A stretch of DNA of 13,081 nucleotides, taken from Baffinella frigidus (taxonomy: Eukaryota; Cryptophyceae; Cryptomonadales; Baffinellaceae). The notes under the pieces were generated by a model. The model did no database searches, was not told the DNA's origin, and was given only the letters and a program-made list of their open reading frames with translations. The position numbers were made by a program, and so were the translations under genes. How positions within the stretch are numbered: the stretch's first letter is position 1; every line of letters begins with the position of its first letter. Shown one piece after another: positions 1 through 6,000 of this stretch. The stretch is taken from contig MU646677.1 in assembly GCA_026770585.1 (NCBI GenBank), positions 68,862 through 81,942 on the forward strand, written 5' to 3'.

Positions 1-18
1 TTAGGGTTCGGGATTTAC

Positions 19-78
19 TCGAGGTTGTTGTCGTCAGCGAACTTCTTGACGTGCGCTACCATCGCAGGGTACTTGTAC
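19..78 (-). CDS. Desaturase exon 16 (last visible exon)
   Basis: Sixty bases after acceptor CCAG: completes arginine, then YKYPAMVAHVKKFADDNNL and two bases of a glutamate codon. It ends either at donor GTAAAT (bases 13-18), which I prefer because the family usually continues past this point, or by reading on to the TAA at 15-17. Confidence 0.88.
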
Positions 79-3000
79 CTGGTTTAGGGTTTGGGGTTTG
101 GGGTTTGGGGTTCAGGGTTGGGGGGGTTAGGGTTTAGGGTTTAGGGATTAGGGCTTAGGGCTTAGGGCTTAGGGTTTATGGTTGAGGTTTGAGGGTATGG
201 GGTTTATGTTTTATGTTTTAGGGTTAAGTGTTCCGGGTTTGGGGTTGAGGGTTTCGGGTTTGGGGCGCACCGCGGCATAGTCGGGAAAAGGGTCAAGGGT
301 TTAGGGTGTGGAGTTTAGTGTTTCGGAATTGGTGCTTGGTGCTTGGTGTTTCGGGAGTGGGGCGCACCGCGGCATGGTCGGGAAAAGGTGGTGCTCCAGC
401 TGGTACTGCATCCCGCCTGGTTTCGGGTTTCGGGTTTAGAGATCAGGGTTTCGGGATCAGGGTTCAGGGTTTGGGTTTTAGAGTGTATGAATCAGGGTTT
501 CGGGTCTTGGGTTCAGGGAGTAGGGTTCGGGCTCAGGGATTAGGGTTTCTTGTTTCGGGTTTAGGGGTTTAGGGTTTATAGTTTGGGGATTAGGGATGAG
601 GGTTGATAACCACCAGGATCACAACGACAAGGATTACGGATTAGGGGTCTGGGTTACCCCTGTGCCACTCGGAGAAGGGCTTGGAGCAGATCGCGTCGAG
701 CGGTATTGCGCTTGGTGTTTGGTGTTTGGGGATAGGGGCGTAGGGTTTGGGATTAATTAGGATTAAGAAGGGATGAATTAAGGATTACCTGATTAACTAG
801 GGACAGCAGTAGGGATTAATTAGGGATTCAAGTAGGGATTAATTTAATTAGGGATTCACGTAGGGATTATTTTAATTAGGGATCAATTAGGATTTTAATT
901 AGGGATTAATTAGGAACACTGACCCCAGAGCCACTCGGAGAAGGGGTTGGAGCAGATTGCGTCGCGCGTCGAGCGGTATTGCGCGTCCACCTGTTTCAGG
1001 GTTCAGTGTTCAGTGTACAGTGTAAACCCTCAACCCTCAACCCTAACCCCTCAACCTTCAACCCTAACCCCTCAACTCTAAACCCTCTGTTCAGTGTTGA
1101 GTGTTGAGTGTTGAGTGTTGAGTGTTGAGTGTTGAGTGTTTAGGGTTGAGTGTTTAGGGTTGAGTGTTTAGGGTTGAGTGTTGAGTGTTTAGGGTTGAGT
1201 GTTGAGTGTTGAGTGTTGAGTGTTGAGTGTTGAGTGTTGAGTGTTGAGTGTGTTCAGCGTTGAGGGTTCAGTGTCCAGTGTCCAGTGTCCAGTGTTAGGG
1301 TTTTAGGGTTTAGGGTGCAAGGTTTAGGGGGTTAGGGCTTGGGGTTTGGGGTTTAGGGTTGGGGGGTTACGAATTCGGGCTCCTCGTTGAAGAAGAGCTC
1401 CTCCGACTGGTGCGTCACCTGCGGATTCAGGTTGCGGGGGTTAGGGGACGGGAGAGGGATTATGGTTGATGGTTGATGGTTGATGGTTGATGGTTGATGG
1501 TTGATAGTTGATGGTTGATGGTGTATGGTTTTTGGTTCAGGTAGGGAGGTAGGGATTAAGGGTGAGGGGATAGCTTGGGGAAGGTTGGGTGTTCAGGGTT
1601 TAGGGTTAGGGTTTGGGGTTTGGGGGTCATGGTTTCTGGTTTTGGGGTTACGGTTCAGGACGGGTACGTAGGTTGGGGTGTAACGTGTGGGTGCATTGGG
1701 GTTACGGGATACGGGCTCAGGGGGTCGGGGTGCACCGTGGTGATGATGACTCCCTTCTCTCTCTCTCTCTCTCTCTCTCCTCTCCCTCACTCTCGCGAGG
1801 TTCGGGGGTCACCGTGGTGATGATGGCGGTCATGAAGCCCGACAGGAGCATCGCGCCGAAGAACGTCGGCAGCGACACGAAGTAGAACATCACCGCGTAG
1901 TGGAACGCCAAGCCCGCGACCTCGGGCCTGATGCGGGAGTCTGGTTTCAGATGGCCGGGTTTCGGTTATCAGGATTTCAGATGCAGCGCGAGCCCCGCGA
2001 CCTCGGGCCTGGTTCCCGAGTAGTGATGAGCAAGGCCGCGAGAGATGGGATTCAGGATTCGGGTTTCGGGTTCAGGGCATCGGGTTCCGGGGTTCGGGTG
2101 TCGAGTTTCGGGTTAAGGGTGGGGTGTAGCGGGTTATGGGTTAGTGGAACGCCAAGCCCGCGACCTCGGACCTGATGCGGGAGTCCAGTTTCAGATGGCC
2201 AGGTTTCTGGTATCAGCATTCGGGATGCTCAGCGAGCCCCGCGAGAGATGGGCTTCGGGTTTCGGTTTCAGGGCATCGGGTTTCGGGTATCGAGTTTCGG
2301 GTAGAGGGTGTAGGGGTTAGGGGTTGTGAGTTACGAGTACCAGATCTTGCGGTCGATGGCGACCTTGATCGAGTCAAAGCGCCAGATGGGATCCGGTGTT
2401 CGGTTTTCGGTTTTCGGGTACCAGGATTCGGGAGTACCAGAGCTTTTCGGGAATCGGGTTTCGGGTATCTTTCAGGTACCTCACAGACGTTTTCGGGTAT
2501 CTCCCGGGTATCGGATATCGGGGGTACCAGATCTTGCGATCGATGGCGACCTTGATCGAGTCGAAGCGCCAGATGAGGAACAGCAGCGACATCGGGAACG
2601 GGAGGTAGTGCCCCTGTTTCGAGAGACGTTGAGTACCAGAGAGAGAGAGAGAGAGAGAGGGAGAGACGCGTGCAGTGCTTGCGCGTGCAAAGGGGGCACA
2701 CACGGGTACAGGGGTACCTCGCTCATAAGAAACCGCCCCCCCCCCCCTAGGAACATCATGGGGCCTCAGGCATAGTACTACTGTAGGGCCCTAGGAGGAG
2801 GCGGTTTCTTACGAGCGAGGTGCCCCCTGTACCAAAACCGAACCCCGAGACGAACGCGAACCCCGAAACCCTCCCGGTGCAAAGTTGACGAATTTGTACC
2901 GCACACCCAGCATTGTCAACTTAAGAATAGTCCGCGAGCCAACCCGAGGATCCGCCGAGAGGCTCATAAGACCATTGGATCACTCAACTCAAGGACCGAG

Positions 3001-6000
3001 AGTACTAAAGCAGAGAAGAAGAGAAGAAGATAAGAAGTCGAGTAGCCACTTAAGCCAGGGGGTGTCGTTGTTGGGGTCCTGGGGACCGGCATACCCACGA
3101 CCGGTGGAGAGAGAAGGCACGGCTCAAGATATAGAGACTGAGAGTGGAGAGCGAGCGAGAGAGAGTGAGTGTGTGTGAGAGAGAGACCTGCCACTTGCGC
3201 CACGGGGCGTCGTTCTTGGGGTCGGGCGCCCAGAGGAAGAGCGCGGGGTCCGTTGCGATGTCCTCGTCGATGCCCACCTAGTTTTCGGGATTTAGGGTTT
3301 GATAGGAGTTAACAGTGTTTGTCAGTGTTTCATAGTGTTCGATAGTGGTGTGAGGACTAGGGTTTCAGTGCTTCACAGTGTTCGATAGTGTTGTGAGGAC
3401 TAGGGTTTATCGTTGGTCGTGAGTGGTTGAGGGATTACGGTTCATGGTTTTGGGGATTAGGAATTATGGTTGGATTATGGTTTAGGTTTGTGGTTAGGGT
3501 GTAGGTTTAGGGGTTAGGGGTTATGTTTTATAGTTGAGGCGCCCAGAGGAAGAGCGCGGGATCCACCAGTCCTCGTCGATCCCCACATGCGTTCGGAGTT
3601 CGGATTTGATCTGAGTCAACAGGGTTGAACAGGGTTGAACAGGGTTGAATAGTTTTTAGGGGATGGGGTTTATAGTTGATGGTTTTGGGTTTGGCGGTGG
3701 TGCCGTCAAGAATAACCCTACCCTACGTAGGATTATTCAGCAGGGGGAATGCCACCGTACCGAGGCGGGTCCGTCCTCAGGCTCATACACTTGTGGATCA
3801 CTCATCTCCAGGCTGGTGTGCGGTACGGGCAGGGAGATTCGGCGCCTTTTCGCCGGGTAGGGGAAACCTGTCAGCATCTCCCTTTGGCAAATCGCCTGTT
3901 TCAATCCCCTTGGTTTGCAAAATCGCCTGTTTCAATCCCCTCGGTTTGCAAAATCGCCTGTTTCAATCCCCTTGGTTTGCACCGGAGGTCGCCGGAATTC
4001 GGTGACCTGTTGTACCAATCAGGGGTCCCGCCAAAGAAGATTTGCTTCCCCACTCAGAGGGCTGGTGGGAGAAGTGGGGAAGGAACCTCGTTGGTCCGGG
4101 CGTGGGGCGTGTTGTGCTTGTCACACCACCACGTGGGTGGTGCTAAACCATGATAGGTGGCCCTGATCAACTCGCAAGATTAAAGCAGAAGAAGAAACGG
4201 GGATGGAACCTCGTTGGTCCGGGCGTGGTGCTTGTTGTGCTTGTCCGACCACCAGGTTGTGCTCATGCCTCCGCACACGAACCTGCACTTCAGGTGTGGG
4301 GTTTAGAGCTGCGAGCAGAGAAGTTGGCCACCGAGACAACAAAACTGGGTGTTCAAGGTGACCGTCTTGGTACAAAACGTCAACTTTCACACCAAGTTTT
4401 CGTTATTGCGGCAGCCAAATTCTCTGCACACCGCTTTACTGTTATCGACTGTTGTCGAACCGCCAGGGGTTTAGGGCAACACACGATGCATTTGGGGTTC
4501 GGGATTCGGGAGTCGGAGTGGCCCGAAGCAGCGCATGACGTCAGCAAACTTCCCGCGGCCGCTCCCTAGACTCTACAACCCCAATGCCAAAAGCCAACCC
4601 CAGCCGAATGGCTCCAATGGCTCCCCAGGAGAGGACGACGCAGAGGTTGACTTTCGATCCGATCCGTCGAATCGAACGGGTTGACTTTCCATTCGAAAGT
4701 CAACCCTCGAATCGAACGGTACTCTTGGGTGGGACTGTGACCCCATGGAGCGCATGATGCCGGCGAACTTGCCGCGGCCCCTCACTCTGCTTAACCGACT
4801 TTTCGCAAGTTGACACGCCGCCTTCCCGGTACACACCCGTCAACTTAGGCGCGGAAAAGAGCCCGGGGGAAGCAGATTGGTGAGCCCAAATAGACGGTTC
4901 CGGGTTCCGGTTTGGGGATGCGGGGTGACCCGAAGGAGCGCATGACGTCAGCGAACTTGCCGCGGCCGTGCACGTAGTCGTGCGAGAGCCACCCGCCGAT
5001 CGTGTTGGCAATCTGCAGAGAGAGAGAGAGAGAGAGAGAGTTGGTTAGATCCGGCACGAAGACATGCACACTTCACAATCAGTTCGATGTTGGCAAGGTT
5101 CCATGTGGGGAGGGCGAGCCACACGCCGATCGTGTTCGCAAACTGCAGAGAGAGAGAGTTGGTATTGGCAACCTGGTTGCTGATCGCGCCGAGGGGGTTC
5201 GCAACCTGTTAGCAACGCGCCGCCGATGGTGGTAGCAACCATGCTTTCAATCCGACGAGTTCATCACATTTTCTCGTGGGGTATATATATATATATTATA
5301 TATATATATATTATATATATCATATATATATCATAGCCGCAGATGGTGTTGTAGCCAACAAAGTGTTAGCTAGTGATGGGTGTTATGTAACACCATCGTG
5401 ATGGTGTGATGTAACACCTGGTGATAGTGATGCTAGTGATGGGTGTTATGGAACACCATGACCGTAACACCATGATACCATGATACCGTGTCATGGTGTT
5501 ACGCCTCCGGGTTCACCTTGTTAGCTAGTGTTTTCCCGCGGAAACAGCCCGGGCTGAGCAGATCGGTGCGCCCAAATAGACTGGGATGGGAGGGTGCGAG
5601 CACCCCGAGGATGGTAGCAGCAGTGAACTGCGCAAACACGGTGTCGATCTGCTTCATGCACAGCCCCTAGCTCTCTCCCAGTCTAATTAGCCCACCCATT
5701 TGATGCGCCCGGGCTCTTCCCCGCTCCAAAGTTGCCGGATTTGTACGGCACACCAAGAATGTCAACTTGAGAATAGTCTGCCAGTGAACCCGAGTGAGAC
5801 AGCGCTAGGGAGGGCCAGGACCCCGAGGATGGTAGCGGCAGCAACCCGAAACAGCTTACTTCGGGTCTGTCGGGTCTGGGAGCTTCAGGTATGCATTCCG
5901 TAGGACCCTACGGTAGGACATCCCTAGGGACCTAGGGGGGATCCCGCTGTTCGAAAACTGGGTTTGAGCTGTTTCGGGTTACCCCGAGGATGGTAGCAGC

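Larger units (their letters stand above)
82..600 (+). repeat. Degenerate TTTAGGG/TTTGGGG heptamer field (introns 14-15)
   Basis: Imperfect heptamers of the GGGTTTA, GGGTTTG, GGGTTCA and GGGTTTC kind fill the space around exon 15. The G/T-rich strand is the plus strand, so the desaturase pre-mRNA carries the C/A-rich complement. Confidence 0.85.

Noticed and set aside
82-600. Chromosome end or telomere
   Set aside because: The heptamers are degenerate and interrupted by exons with matching phases, so they are intronic telomere-like repeats.
2213-2701. 162-codon minus-strand open frame
   Set aside because: It runs through exon 11 out of its splice limits, a GA microsatellite and GGGTTTCGGG-type repeats; only the exon 11 part is coding.
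2326-2775. 149-codon plus-strand open frame ending in a repetitive peptide
   Set aside because: It is antisense to exon 11 and its echo, and its tail is read from the terminal repeat of the family B element.
3889-3981. 31-bp repeats resembling a CRISPR array
   Set aside because: The units are head to tail with no spacers, in an intron of a eukaryotic gene, with no associated genes.
262-5846. Exon copies as processed pseudogene or retrocopy fragments
   Set aside because: The copies include intron bases next to the splice sites and lie beside their parents in the same orientation, which fits DNA tandem duplication.
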